Assembly: GCA_008080595.1 (NCBI GenBank)
Contig: VIKI01000096.1
Location: 1-47,922, forward strand
Direction: 5' to 3'
Origin: Comamonadaceae bacterium
GTDB taxonomy: Bacteria > Pseudomonadota > Gammaproteobacteria > Burkholderiales > Burkholderiaceae_C
Length of the DNA stretch: 47,922 bases
Part shown: in pieces, positions 9,431 through 18,709 of the stretch
Layout of the letters: each line of letters opens with the position of its first letter
Position numbering within the stretch: the first letter of the stretch is position 1
Notes under the pieces: generated by a model
What the model was told of the DNA's origin: nothing
Databases searched by the model: none
What the model saw: the letters and a program-made list of their open reading frames with translations, nothing else
Position numbers and translations under genes: made by a program

Positions 9431-10028
9431 TCAAACGCAACCAGTCATTCAACTGAGCCACATCATGCGCCACGAACAACGGTGACAAAGCGGCAAAGGT
9501 GTCAGGTTCATGCGCCCCATAACTCACCCCCACGCTGGCACAACCCGCATTCAGTGCCATTTGCAAATCATGCGTGGTATCCCCAATCATCAGAGTGCGC
9601 TCTGCGGGCACATCAAACTCGGCCATGAGTTCATGCAACATCAGCGGATCAGGTTTGCCCGCTGTTTGGTCTGCCGTGCGTGAGCCATCAAAAATGCCAG
9701 CCAATGCTGCAGTGGCCAAAGCCTCGTCCAGGCCACGGCGGCTTTTACCGGTCGCCACGGTCAACAATAAACCCCGTGCTTTTAAATCCGCCAGCATCGG
9801 CAAGATCCCGTCAAACAGGCTGATTTCATGCTGGATGGCGAAATAGTGATGCCGGTAACGATCACCCAACATGGGGTATCGCTCCTTGGGCACATCCGGT
9901 GCCGCATGGGCCAAAGCCTGCATCAGCCCCATGCCAATCACATAAGAAGCTGCTTCGTAAGTCGGCTCTTTGCCCCCCAAAACGGGCCAGCTCTGGAGGC
10001 AACTCTGCCAGCAATTCAAGTCGCTCAC
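9423..10028 (-). pseudogene. HAD phosphatase (Gph-like) lacking N-terminus and nucleophile
   Basis: From about 9977 to 9423 the frame encodes a phosphoglycolate-phosphatase-like HAD protein: cap region GKEPTYEAASYVIGMGLMQA, motif II in LLTVATGKS, motif III lysine in GKPDPLML, motif IV in MIGDTTHD. The usual first 38-40 residues, including motif I (DxDGT with the nucleophilic Asp), are missing. In their place a GTG at 10028 would start 17 residues read from the overlapping rluC sequence in another frame. The join lies at a run of six C (9973-9978, plus strand). Without motif I it should not be a phosphatase. Read as a 5'-truncated gene, or an assembly deletion affecting it and rluC together. 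Confidence 0.8.
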
Positions 10029-10980
10029 CTGTGGCTGGATGATTGAACTGCAAGCGCCAGGCGTGTAAAAACATCCGTTTCAGCCCGGGTGACGCATGGG
10101 CTCGTGCCAGGGCCTTGTTGAGATCAAAGTCGCCATACTTGTCATCCCCCAGAATCGGAAAGCCTTCGCTGGCCAGGTGAACCCTGATTTGATGCGTGCG
10201 ACCCGTCTTGATGGTCACCTCCAGCAAAGAGCCCCGAGGCAAATGCTCGCGCACCCGCACCAAAGTCACGGATGGCATGCCATTGGGATCATCACGCGAC
10301 ACCACCTTGACACGACGCTCCCCCCCCTGCGCCTCTTTGCCATCCAATTCATATTTGTGCAAAGGCTTGTCGAGCACCTTGAGTTTGTCAGGCCACTGCC
10401 CCCGTACCATGGCCAGATAAGTCTTGCCGGTTTGACGCTCGCGAAACTGATCCTGCAAGTTCTTGAGTGCACTGCGCTTCTTGGCCACCAGCAAAATACC
10501 GCTGGTTTCGCGATCCAGCCGGTGCACCAGTTCAAGAAACCTGGCTTGTGGACGGGCCATACGCAGTTGTTCAATCACCCCAAAACTCACACCCGAGCCA
10601 CCATGCACTGCCACACCGGCGGGCTTGTTGATGATCAGCATGTGCTCATCTTCCAGCAACACCGCAAAGTCACGGGCTGGCACAAACCCAGCCACCCCAT
10701 CCGCCATGGCCTGGGCCTTCTCGGCCACACGTTCGGACACACGAACCGGCGGCAAACGCACCAGATCACCCTCTTTTAAGCGGGTATCTGCGGCCACACG
10801 CCCCTTGTTAACACGCACTTCACCACTTCGGATCATGCGGTAAACATGGGTTTTGGGAACCCCTTTGAAATGGCGAATCAGGAAATTGTCGACCCGCTGA
10901 TCCGCGCTGTTTTCATCAACGCAAACGGTTTTAACCTCAGGGGCCGGGGCTGAGGGTTTCACCCCTATAATGTGTTTCAC
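9862..10980 (-). CDS. rluC: 23S rRNA pseudouridine synthase RluC with aberrant C-terminal tail
   Basis: Isomerises uridines to pseudouridine in 23S rRNA. Residues about 30-95 form an S4 RNA-binding domain (RVDNFLIRHFKGVPKTHVYR). The RluA-type catalytic domain follows with Asp in ELVHRLDRETSGILLVAK and the motif KTGRTHQIRVHLA. Normal sequence ends near residue 332 (LELLAELPPELARF). After that the frame continues about 40 codons through the neighbouring HAD gene in a different frame (FGGQRADLRSS...), so the native stop is lost. The core enzyme is complete and probably works. The gene is divergent from rne, a common arrangement. Confidence 0.88.
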   Translation of the reverse strand: MKHIIGVKPSAPAPEVKTVCVDENSADQRVDNFLIRHFKGVPKTHVYRMIRSGEVRVNKGRVAADTRLKEGDLVRLPPVRVSERVAEKAQAMADGVAGFVPARDFAVLLEDEHMLIINKPAGVAVHGGSGVSFGVIEQLRMARPQARFLELVHRLDRETSGILLVAKKRSALKNLQDQFRERQTGKTYLAMVRGQWPDKLKVLDKPLHKYELDGKEAQGGERRVKVVSRDDPNGMPSVTLVRVREHLPRGSLLEVTIKTGRTHQIRVHLASEGFPILGDDKYGDFDLNKALARAHASPGLKRMFLHAWRLQFNHPATGERLELLAELPPELARFGGQRADLRSSFLCDWHGADAGFGPCGTGCAQGAIPHVG

Positions 10981-11504
10981 TCGCGGTGTGCTCGGTAAGT
11001 AGTTGATTTAATTGATACTTAAATCGTTAAGTCGGTGAAGTTTAGTTCACACAGCCGCTACCCCGCCAGTAAAGTCGATACCGCCAGTTGCTCCCGCTGC
11101 AAATGAACAACCCATCGTTGTGCATGGTAGCCAGAATGACAGGTTAAAACGGCATCTTGAAACCCAGAATCGGAATACCCAAAATTCACAGCCCATGGCT
11201 GTGAATGGAATGAAGCGAAATGTTTGCACTGATGACCCTGATGACCCAATGCCTGCAGCGCGAAAACGTGCTGTTTTTTGGCATTCATCAGCCATCTGCG
11301 CCCGTCAAACGGGCGCAACACGCTATTAGATCAATAGCTAATTCTCCCCCAAACCCCATCGCTCCCCTCCACGCGCCTATACCCAGACTCATTGTGTGAG
11401 TTTGGGTTCTCCGGCTTTTCCTCCTTGTTTCAAGGTGTCAGTTTGTGTATCAATACAGCCCAACTGGGCTCTTGGTTGATATTTGAATTGAAGGAACGCT
11501 ACCC
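10981..11504 (+). promoter_or_regulatory. Long hairpin-rich leader of rne
   Basis: 524 bases between the divergent rluC and rne starts with no convincing gene. Three strong inverted repeats are present: 11185-11205 (arms TTCACAGCC / GGCTGTGAA, 3-base loop), 11298-11316 (GCGCCCG / CGGGCGC, 5-base loop) and 11382-11406 (CCCA-ACTCA / TGAGT-TGGG). A shorter CTATT/AATAG hairpin at 11322-11336 resembles half of the dispersed repeat. None has a U-tract, so they are not simple terminators. E. coli rne has a structured leader of about 360 bases through which RNase E cleaves its own mRNA; a similar autoregulatory role is inferred here. The rne start is preceded by GAAGGAACG. No promoter could be assigned with confidence. 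Confidence 0.55.
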
Positions 11505-14360
11505 ATGAAACGGATGCTCATCAACGCGACGCAGGCTGAAGAACGCCGCCTCGCCATCGTCGACGGCCAGAAACTGCTCGACTATGAAATCGAAATTGAA
11601 GGGCGCGAACAGCGCAAAGGCAACATCTACAAAGCGGTAGTGACGCGTGTCGAGCCCTCTTTGGAAGCTTGCTTTGTGGATTACGGTGAAGAGCGCCACG
11701 GCTTTTTGCCTTTCAAAGAAATCTCCCGCCAATACTTCCAAGCTGGCGTACCGGTCAGCCAGGCTCGCATTCAAGACGCCATCAAGGAAGGCCAGGAACT
11801 GCTGGTACAGGTCGAAAAAGAAGAGCGCGGTAACAAAGGCGCCGCTCTGACCACTTTTGTCTCCTTGGCTGGCCGCTATGTGGTCTTGATGCCCAACAAC
11901 CCGCGTGGTGGTGGTGTCTCGCGCCGCATTGAAGGTGAAGACCGGGCTGAGCTGAAAGAAGCCCTGGATCAGCTTGAATACCCCAATGGCATGAGCATCA
12001 TTGCCCGTACCGCCGGCATTGGCCGTTCAGCACCCGAGTTGCAATGGGACTTGAATTACCTGCTGAAACTTTGGACAGCCATTGATGGCGCGGCCAAAGG
12101 CGGCAAAGGTGCCTTCCTGATTTACCAGGAATCCTCGCTGGTGATTCGTGCCATTCGCGACTACTTCAACCACGACATCGGCGACATCCTGATCGACACC
12201 GACGATGTCTACGAACAAGCGCAGCAATTCATGGCTCACGTGATGCCAGAACACGCTGCCCGTGTCAAACGCTACCGCGACGATGCGCCACTGTTTTCGC
12301 GCTTCCAGATCGAGCATCAGATCGAGTCCGCCTACGCCCGCACGGTGCAGTTGCCCAGCGGTGGCGCAATTGTGATCGACCACACTGAAGCCTTGGTGAG
12401 TGTTGACGTGAACTCGGCCCGCGCCATCAAGGGGGGTGACATCGAAGAAACTGCCACCCGCACCAATCTGGAAGCCGCTGATGAAGTGGCCCGCCAGGCT
12501 CGCCTGCGCGATTTGGGCGGTTTGATCGTCATCGACTTCATTGACATGGAAGAAAGCCGCAACCGGCGCGACGTGGAAAACCGTTTGCGCGAAGCCTTGC
12601 GCCAGGATCGTGCCCGCGTCCAGTTTGGCACCATCAGCAAATTTGGCCTGATGGAAATGAGCCGCCAGCGCCTGCTCCCAGCCTTGTCCGAAGGTGCATC
12701 CATCCCCTGCCCACGCTGCGGTGGCTCTGTGCTGAACGAAAAACGCACCGAAATCGCCAAGATTGAGCTCAAGCAGCGCATCAATGTGATCATGGTGCCC
12801 AACAAGTCGCTGGAAACCCCCAACTACCGCCTGGAACGCCTGAAACACGACGACCCGCGCCTGGACAACATTGAAGCCAGCTACAAAATGGCCGATGAGG
12901 CCGAAGAAGCTACCGCCGTTACCCGCCGCTCACAAGAACCGACCAACCGTCAAACCCCGGTGATCAAAGGCGTTCTGCCCGATGCACCAGCGCCGGTGGT
13001 CGCACCCAAGCCTGAAAGCGCACCTGTCGCGCAGGCGGCAATGCCGCAAGCCCAACCGGTGAGCGCACCTGCTGTGGTTGAAAAAGGCTTTTTTGGTTGG
13101 CTTAAAAGCCTGTTCACATCAACACCAGAAGTACCCGTCGCGGCTCCAGCTGCCGTGGTGACACCCGAACCCGTCAAGGAAGAAAAACGCAATGGTCGAG
13201 ACGGTCGACCCAACCGTGATGGGGCTCGTCGAGGTGAGCCACGTGGTGAAGGTCGCCCTGAGCGTGGCCCCCGCCCCGAAGGTCGACCAGCACGCGGTGA
13301 AGGTCGCCCAGATGGCCGCGCCGAAACTCGCGGAGGTCGTAACCGTGGAGACCGCGGCGAACGTACCGAACGCCCCAATGGCCCACGTGAACGCTCAGAC
13401 GCCCAAAACAACGGTGTCGCAACCGAGAACAACCTCAATCAGGAAGTACAAACTCCTGCCGTTACCGAGAATGGCCGCCCCGAACAACGCCCGGAGCGCT
13501 CTGGCCGCAATGGGGAAAGAGCTGAACGCGGCAACCGCCCGGAGCGTGGTGAGCGCCGCCCGCGCAACCCTCGCCCAGAAGAAGCTTCCATCCAGACTGA
13601 CCCTGCCAATTTGGTGCCAACCAGCGACGAGATCACACCATCCGCAACGGAAGGCATGGAGCTCCCGAACGGGCCAGATTCCTCAACAACGCCACGTGAA
13701 AAACGTTCACGTGACCGATATGGTCGCGAACGCAAACCGCGTGGTGAACGAGCTGTACGCACTGAAACCGATAACACGACATCAAACCTTGAGCTGGATG
13801 TTGCTGCCCAGGTAGAAGAACCACCCAAAAAGTCTTATTTCACACAAAACACCCCAGCGGCCGAGTTGCCAGCTGCTGTGCAACAACTGGTATCACAAGA
13901 CCCGGTTGAACAAGCCGTTGCGCCATCAGAAGAGGGACGAGTGCCGGCTGTTGTTGTGGCACCCACCGAGGCAACTGGGATGGCAGCCTCCAGCACGGTC
14001 AACCCTGTCACTCAAGAGCTTGCGCCTGTACCCGTTGACGCCCCTGCAACGCCAGCCAAGCCAGCACCCGTTGGACAAGCAGCGCAAGCTGTGGCGGGCA
14101 TGCCCAAGGTGCAAGCCTACACCCTGCCTCTGGAAGAGCTGGCTCAAATCGCGCAACAGTCCGGTTTGAACTGGGTGAACTCCGATGCCGCCAAAATTGC
14201 TGCGGTGCAAGCCGCCATCGCGGCTGAAGTCACGCCTGCACGGATGCCACGCGAACGCCCACCTGCCGTGAAAATGGATGATCGCCCCTTGGTTCTGGTT
14301 GAAACCAAACGAGACCTGCGTAACATGACCCTGCCTTTTGAAGAAACCCCTCAGGTCTGA
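11505..14360 (+). CDS. rne: Ribonuclease E
   Basis: Essential endoribonuclease that initiates mRNA decay and processes rRNA/tRNA, and scaffolds the degradosome. 951 residues. The catalytic half starts MKRMLINATQAEERRLAIVD; an S1 domain covers about 35-120; the 5' sensor and DNase I-like region follow with metal-binding Asp residues in VSVDVNSARAIKGGD and VIDFIDMEESRNR. The Zn-link CPRCGGS is near 405. The second half (about 480-900) is a low-complexity, Arg/Gly/Pro- and Glu-rich scaffold with many RGE/RPE repeats, and the C-terminus ends RDLRNMTLPFEETPQV, which looks like a conserved tail. Start at 11505 with upstream AAGGAACG. A strong terminator follows. Confidence 0.97.
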   Translation: MKRMLINATQAEERRLAIVDGQKLLDYEIEIEGREQRKGNIYKAVVTRVEPSLEACFVDYGEERHGFLPFKEISRQYFQAGVPVSQARIQDAIKEGQELLVQVEKEERGNKGAALTTFVSLAGRYVVLMPNNPRGGGVSRRIEGEDRAELKEALDQLEYPNGMSIIARTAGIGRSAPELQWDLNYLLKLWTAIDGAAKGGKGAFLIYQESSLVIRAIRDYFNHDIGDILIDTDDVYEQAQQFMAHVMPEHAARVKRYRDDAPLFSRFQIEHQIESAYARTVQLPSGGAIVIDHTEALVSVDVNSARAIKGGDIEETATRTNLEAADEVARQARLRDLGGLIVIDFIDMEESRNRRDVENRLREALRQDRARVQFGTISKFGLMEMSRQRLLPALSEGASIPCPRCGGSVLNEKRTEIAKIELKQRINVIMVPNKSLETPNYRLERLKHDDPRLDNIEASYKMADEAEEATAVTRRSQEPTNRQTPVIKGVLPDAPAPVVAPKPESAPVAQAAMPQAQPVSAPAVVEKGFFGWLKSLFTSTPEVPVAAPAAVVTPEPVKEEKRNGRDGRPNRDGARRGEPRGEGRPERGPRPEGRPARGEGRPDGRAETRGGRNRGDRGERTERPNGPRERSDAQNNGVATENNLNQEVQTPAVTENGRPEQRPERSGRNGERAERGNRPERGERRPRNPRPEEASIQTDPANLVPTSDEITPSATEGMELPNGPDSSTTPREKRSRDRYGRERKPRGERAVRTETDNTTSNLELDVAAQVEEPPKKSYFTQNTPAAELPAAVQQLVSQDPVEQAVAPSEEGRVPAVVVAPTEATGMAASSTVNPVTQELAPVPVDAPATPAKPAPVGQAAQAVAGMPKVQAYTLPLEELAQIAQQSGLNWVNSDAAKIAAVQAAIAAEVTPARMPRERPPAVKMDDRPLVLVETKRDLRNMTLPFEETPQV

Positions 14361-14385
14361 TCGACCAGATCAATTTTTCACTTGC

Positions 14386-14415
14386 AAAAAAGGGCATCCA
14401 TGATGCCCTTTTTTT
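14386..14415 (+). terminator. Intrinsic terminator after rne
   Basis: Arms AAAAAAGGGCATC and GATGCCCTTTTTT form a 13-bp stem with a 3-base loop and end in a T-run, 25 bases after the rne stop. The A/T flanks make it work in both directions, so it can also end the convergent GGDEF transcript, whose stop is at 14434. Confidence 0.88.
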
Positions 14416-14433
14416 ATGCGGTCAACAAGTGAC

Positions 14434-15432
14434 TCAGACCAGGCTGGTTTCCTGATCCTGCTGTGGCACACCAAAAAAACCACGCCTGGCCAAGCCGGGG
14501 TAACTACAGGCTTTGTTGCCACCACTCACCGTGGTGAAGCCACAGCTCACCGTGACCCGGCCCACTTGGGTGAAGGTGTATTTCTCCACATTCGCCCGAA
14601 ACCGCTCAAAGGCACCCAGCACCAAAGCTTCGTCCGGGCAATGCAACAACACCCCAAAATGATCTTCACTCAAGCGGTAAAGACGGTCATAAGTGCGGAA
14701 AGTATTCCCCAAAATGCGCGCCACCCGAGACAAGATTTCATCCGCAATGGGACGGCCATGGCGCTCGGCGATCAACGCAAAATTATCAATCTTCACTGAA
14801 CCTAGCCAATAATTCGCAGGGACACGATGCCTGCGCTCCTGATCTGCCTGCGCATTCTGGCTACGGGATGCGGGAAGCTCATTCATATCCTCCAGCACCG
14901 CACTGTAAAAGGCATCATCCAGAGACTTGCTGTTGAGTAACCCGGTCAGTGCATCACGGTCACTGAACTCCAGCAAACTGTACATGTTGCGGTAAATGCG
15001 TCGCATGTTATCGATGACTTGCAGGTGCTCGTCATTCAAAGCTGCTTCTGAATGCAGCTCAAGCACCCCTTGATCTTCTTCTCTGAGCTGAGAGAACAAG
15101 GGCAACATGGTGATGCGTGGGCCTTCCGGGCCGGCCCAGGCAATCTCAACCCGGTCACGCAGCTCCAGACACTTCAATCGATCTGGAGCATCTTCGAGTT
15201 TGACCAGAGATGAGAAATCAATTCGCAACGGGTCAATCACCCGCCCGCCCCCTTTGGCATCAAGCCGGGCGACTTCCAGCCAACGGCTCTCGCCCTCTTC
15301 CCGCATCACCCGGGCAATCACAATACGCCCCACAGGCAGCAAATCAAGCAGCGCCTTGGATAGGGTGAGTTCCAGCAAGTCGCGGTCTCGGTGATCGGTC
15401 AACCTGACAATGTGTTCGATGAAAGTACTCAT
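14434..15432 (-). CDS. GGDEF-domain protein with degenerate signature
   Basis: 332 residues from the ATG at 15432 (MSTFIEHIVRLTDHRDRD). Residues about 1-160 look like a GAF-like sensory domain. The GGDEF domain starts at DALTGLLNSKSLDDAF and contains the metal-binding Asp region VKIDNFALI. The signature loop reads SEDHF instead of GGDEF, so diguanylate cyclase activity is unlikely; such proteins can act as c-di-GMP or GTP binders, or as adaptor domains. It is convergent with rne and upstream of nothing else in the same direction. An alternative in-frame start 13 codons upstream cannot be excluded. Confidence 0.78.
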   Translation of the reverse strand: MSTFIEHIVRLTDHRDRDLLELTLSKALLDLLPVGRIVIARVMREEGESRWLEVARLDAKGGGRVIDPLRIDFSSLVKLEDAPDRLKCLELRDRVEIAWAGPEGPRITMLPLFSQLREEDQGVLELHSEAALNDEHLQVIDNMRRIYRNMYSLLEFSDRDALTGLLNSKSLDDAFYSAVLEDMNELPASRSQNAQADQERRHRVPANYWLGSVKIDNFALIAERHGRPIADEILSRVARILGNTFRTYDRLYRLSEDHFGVLLHCPDEALVLGAFERFRANVEKYTFTQVGRVTVSCGFTTVSGGNKACSYPGLARRGFFGVPQQDQETSLV

Positions 15433-15520
15433 ACTCAAATGATAGACTTGAATTGAGGATGCGTCACGCAAAAGCTGATGTGTATCTGCTCAATCAGAAA
15501 AACTCGCCCACAGAAACCAC

Positions 15521-16816
15521 TCACACCTTGCGGCGCAATCTCACCTGCGCTGCATTGCGCCAAGCCACCGAGGCTTGTGCATCATCGCCTTGGCGCTGAG
15601 CCAAATCTGCCAAAATTTGCCAAGCTCTGGCTTCAAGCCCGGCATCCTGCAATCGGGGCAATGCCAGCGTCAACATTTGGTGCGCTTTTCCCCACAACTG
15701 CAAATGCAGACAGGCCACTCCAGCCAAATATTGCAACACCGCATCACCGGGATACAACATTTGCGCACGCTCAATGCGAGACAACCAATGAAAGTCAATA
15801 GCTTCTTCAGTGGAAGAAAAGCCATTCTCCATCACGCGTACCAAGGCAATTTTTTGTTCTTGCGAAAAATCCTCAGGCACACTCAGCAGACGCTCCCACA
15901 CGGGCAACAGCCATTCAAAAGCCAACTCTGCCGTTCCCCCCAGGCGCAAACAACGCCCGGCTGCAGCACATGCCACCTCTGGCAAACTTTGTTCATACGG
16001 CTCCAGTTGTTGCCAGACCTGCGCCAACTGTTCGAGATCAAAAGCGTTTTGCAACCACTCTTGCGCCAGCGAACGCAATAATCCTTTGGCGGTATCCGGT
16101 GAGAACGCACGATGTTTGGCCAACAAACGCGCGGTCTCCAGAGCCAGTGCGTTTTTGCCAGCCATACGTGCCACCTTCAAACGCAATCGAAGCGCCACCG
16201 TGCGTCGCGCCACCCCTGAGGGCAACTGATTCAGCCATTGCAACGCGGCATGTGCCTCCTGATCTTGCAGCGACCAGCGTACTGCACGCAACAGCAAACC
16301 CTCTCGAACTCCTCCTGCATGACGCGCATCCGCCTGTGTCATGGCTTGTTGAAAATACAACTCGCGGGCCTGGCGGTCTTGCAAAGATTGCGAACTCTCA
16401 GCGGCCAACAAGTTGGCCAAGACGCGCAGGCGGGCTGCATGTGGCCAATCTTCACCCGTTTGCTTTAGCGCCGCCTCATGTGAAAGCAAGGTCTGGGCTG
16501 CTTTTCGGGCACGCAAAAACCGCCCGGCCACAAAATGCGACAAGGCATCCAGCAAAGCGGCATACATCACCCGTTCCTGATGCCGCAAACGCCATGAACG
16601 GGCCTGTGCAGGCAAAGCAAACAGGGCCGACAAGGCCTTGAGCGCCAAATGCATCAACACAAACAACAAGCCCAACAGCAACACCACCATGTTGAGCGAC
16701 AAATCAACCCGGTGCGGCGGCCAGAATACCGTGATGGTGCCGGTGTTGTTGCTGGCGAACAGTGCCAGCGCAACCGCCACCCCAAACAATCCTAAAAACC
16801 ACAGAGCCACGCGCAT
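15521..16816 (-). CDS. hemY: HemY, membrane TPR protein of heme biosynthesis operon
   Basis: 431 residues. Two N-terminal membrane helices (ALWFLGLFGVAVALALFA and MVVLLLGLLFVLMHLAL) are followed by a cytoplasmic or periplasmic TPR-like alpha-solenoid. This is the proteobacterial HemY_N architecture, distinct from the Bacillus HemY oxidase. Its precise role is unsettled; it is genetically linked to protoheme synthesis. It starts two bases after the hemX stop, as the last gene of hemCDXY. Downstream (15433-15520) nothing is recognised. Confidence 0.88.
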   Translation of the reverse strand: MRVALWFLGLFGVAVALALFASNNTGTITVFWPPHRVDLSLNMVVLLLGLLFVLMHLALKALSALFALPAQARSWRLRHQERVMYAALLDALSHFVAGRFLRARKAAQTLLSHEAALKQTGEDWPHAARLRVLANLLAAESSQSLQDRQARELYFQQAMTQADARHAGGVREGLLLRAVRWSLQDQEAHAALQWLNQLPSGVARRTVALRLRLKVARMAGKNALALETARLLAKHRAFSPDTAKGLLRSLAQEWLQNAFDLEQLAQVWQQLEPYEQSLPEVACAAAGRCLRLGGTAELAFEWLLPVWERLLSVPEDFSQEQKIALVRVMENGFSSTEEAIDFHWLSRIERAQMLYPGDAVLQYLAGVACLHLQLWGKAHQMLTLALPRLQDAGLEARAWQILADLAQRQGDDAQASVAWRNAAQVRLRRKV

Positions 16817-16818
16817 GC

Positions 16819-17901
16819 TCAGCGTCCTGCGGCGGCGGTGGCCAACACCGCCAGCGTCTCATCAACCCGTGGAATCTGCAGCGTGCGCATTTGCACCTGA
16901 ACTTGCTGCAACAACGCTGCGGTTGCCTGGGTTTTACGGGCACTGGCCTGAAAATATTTTTTTAACATGGCCTCAGCGTCCGTCAGATCAGAACGTGCAG
17001 ATTCGATTTGCCGTGCCAACAACCCCAAACGCGCATTGAGCAACTTCAATTTGAAGTTTTCCCGCAAGAAAAAAGCCTGCTCGGGTGACAACAGTGCCGC
17101 CTCTGGCGACTCAATCCGGCTGACCCGGACCAGATTCCTGGCCTCACCGACCACCAGATCAAATCCTGCTTGCCACCAATTCTGAGACGCTTTGGGCGGA
17201 GTCACCAGATTTTTTTCATTCTGCTTCAAGGTGACCACCGCATTGGCTGGCTGCATGTCATCCGCCAAACGCACCAACTCATCGAGCTTGATCAACAAAT
17301 TCGGGGTATCGCTGACCGCCGAGGTCTTGACGCGATCCATATCGCGTGCAATGGCACGCTGCAACAAAGCCAACCGGGGTTGCGCAGCTCGCACGATACG
17401 CTGGTCAGCACTTTTCAACGCAGCCAGCAGCGGTTCCACACTGCCTGTCAATTGGGCTTGTTGTTGTGCCAAACGAATCGCAGCCTCAATGTCCACCACC
17501 AGGTTTTCGTCGCGTGAACGCGACATGCTTTGCATCAATTCATCCAATTGACTGCGTTGCAAAGCGACCTCACTCAGGCGGGCATCCAGCACCGCTGCAC
17601 GTGCCGCCGTTTCCTGGGCCGTTGATACTGCTTGTTTGGCCAGCGCACTGGCCTCCAGCGATTGTGATTGAGCTTGCGCACTCTGACGGGCCAGCAACTC
17701 TTGCATGCCCGTGACTTTTTGCCACAGCACCATCACCGCCACCAAGGCTACGCCACTCAGTACGCCCAGCACCATCAAGCCCCTGGGTACCGTCACCTTG
17801 GGTTTGATCAAGGCATCAGGAGCAGACAAGGCAGGGGAGGAAGCAGACACCGGCTCAGCTGGAGCCTGATGGGCGGTATCTGGGGCATGCTCTGGGTTCA
17901 T
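16819..17901 (-). CDS. hemX: HemX, uroporphyrinogen-III C-methyltransferase-like membrane protein
   Basis: 360 residues. A Pro/Ala-rich N-terminus precedes one membrane helix (GLMVLGVLSGVALVAVMVLWQ). A coiled-coil rich in Gln/Ala (QSAQAQSQSLEASALAKQA) follows, then the conserved HemX domain with DIEAAIRLAQQQAQLTG and FFLRENFKLKLLNARLGLLA. Database names imply methyltransferase activity, but the family lacks the SAM-binding motifs of CobA, so a structural or regulatory role is more likely. Its ATG overlaps the hemD stop (ATGA). Confidence 0.88.
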   Translation of the reverse strand: MNPEHAPDTAHQAPAEPVSASSPALSAPDALIKPKVTVPRGLMVLGVLSGVALVAVMVLWQKVTGMQELLARQSAQAQSQSLEASALAKQAVSTAQETAARAAVLDARLSEVALQRSQLDELMQSMSRSRDENLVVDIEAAIRLAQQQAQLTGSVEPLLAALKSADQRIVRAAQPRLALLQRAIARDMDRVKTSAVSDTPNLLIKLDELVRLADDMQPANAVVTLKQNEKNLVTPPKASQNWWQAGFDLVVGEARNLVRVSRIESPEAALLSPEQAFFLRENFKLKLLNARLGLLARQIESARSDLTDAEAMLKKYFQASARKTQATAALLQQVQVQMRTLQIPRVDETLAVLATAAAGR

Positions 17902-18707
17902 GCCATGGATTCTATCGATGCCAGCACATCCGCCAAGACCGGTCGCGCTTGCAGTACCCGTCCAAAACCCAGCTTGCGCACAGCCTCGGCAATACGCGGG
18001 TGTGTCGCCACGGCACGGGCTTGTGACCAGTCTTGCCCAGGCAGAAGCCCATTCAAGTGGCCTAATGCTTCGGCACTGCTGAACAACCAGACCGTTCCAT
18101 CAGCCGCCGCCGCCTGCGCCATGGCGCATTGCTGGGCATTCCAGACCGGTGCACCGCGTTGGTAAGCCACCACAAAATCGACCTGCACCCCGGCATCGGT
18201 CAATCGTTGCGCCAGCCAGTCTCGCCCAACACCGGCATCGTTGTCAGCCACAGTCACCCCGTCTTCGGCCAAACTTCGGCCCCGCACAATCAGCACTTTG
18301 TCGCCTGGCCGCACTTGGGTTTGCACCCGTTGCCACAGCGCCTCAGAATCAAACTGCCCCGCCTGCTCAGAAGGTGACTCAACATACGCCTCAGGCAGGC
18401 CGTGCGCCAGCAATGCCTGAGCAGTTCCTGGTCCAGTTGACCACGCTCTTGTTTTAATAGCTGCTTGCGCATACAGATCATGCGCTAGAGCCTTGTTTTC
18501 CTTAAAAAAGAAATCCACCGCATGGCGACTGACAAACATCACAGCGGCATACGTCGGCCAGCCTTGTCCGGCAGCCTGAATTCCTGACAGATCCGCCAGC
18601 CCCTGCACTTCAATCAGTGGCAAGGCCAGCGCATCATGGTTTTGCTCCTGAAGCAGTTCCACCCAGGCTTGCGCCTGCGGCTGCACCCGGGTCACCAGAA
18701 TACGCAT
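17898..18707 (-). CDS. hemD: Uroporphyrinogen-III synthase
   Basis: Cyclises hydroxymethylbilane to uroporphyrinogen III with inversion of ring D. 269 residues from the ATG at 18707 (MRILVTRVQPQAQAW). The family is poorly conserved; supporting features are the N-terminal ILVTRP-like motif, VMFVSRHAVDFFF, LIVRGRSLAEDGV and VWLFSSAEALGHL, plus position between hemC and hemX. A segment near residues 72-88 (ENKALAHDLYAQAAIKT) is encoded by a copy of the dispersed palindromic repeat (18456-18492), an insertion tolerated in the coding frame. Confidence 0.92.
   Translation of the reverse strand: MRILVTRVQPQAQAWVELLQEQNHDALALPLIEVQGLADLSGIQAAGQGWPTYAAVMFVSRHAVDFFFKENKALAHDLYAQAAIKTRAWSTGPGTAQALLAHGLPEAYVESPSEQAGQFDSEALWQRVQTQVRPGDKVLIVRGRSLAEDGVTVADNDAGVGRDWLAQRLTDAGVQVDFVVAYQRGAPVWNAQQCAMAQAAAADGTVWLFSSAEALGHLNGLLPGQDWSQARAVATHPRIAEAVRKLGFGRVLQARPVLADVLASIESMA
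18456..18492. repeat. Dispersed palindrome inside hemD, copy 2
   Basis: Sequence with arms AATAGCTGCTTGCGCA and TGCGCTAGAGCC matches the intergenic repeat copies but lies within hemD and is read without a stop or shift. It encodes roughly KALAHDLYAQAAI. The match to the reverse complement of copy 1 runs through both arms with a different centre. Confidence 0.75.
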
Positions 18708-18709
18708 GC

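Noticed and set aside
11120-11329. Possible 69-residue gene in the rne leader
   Set aside because: Composition is not protein-like, no good ribosome site, and it covers two strong hairpins; the leader interpretation explains the sequence better.
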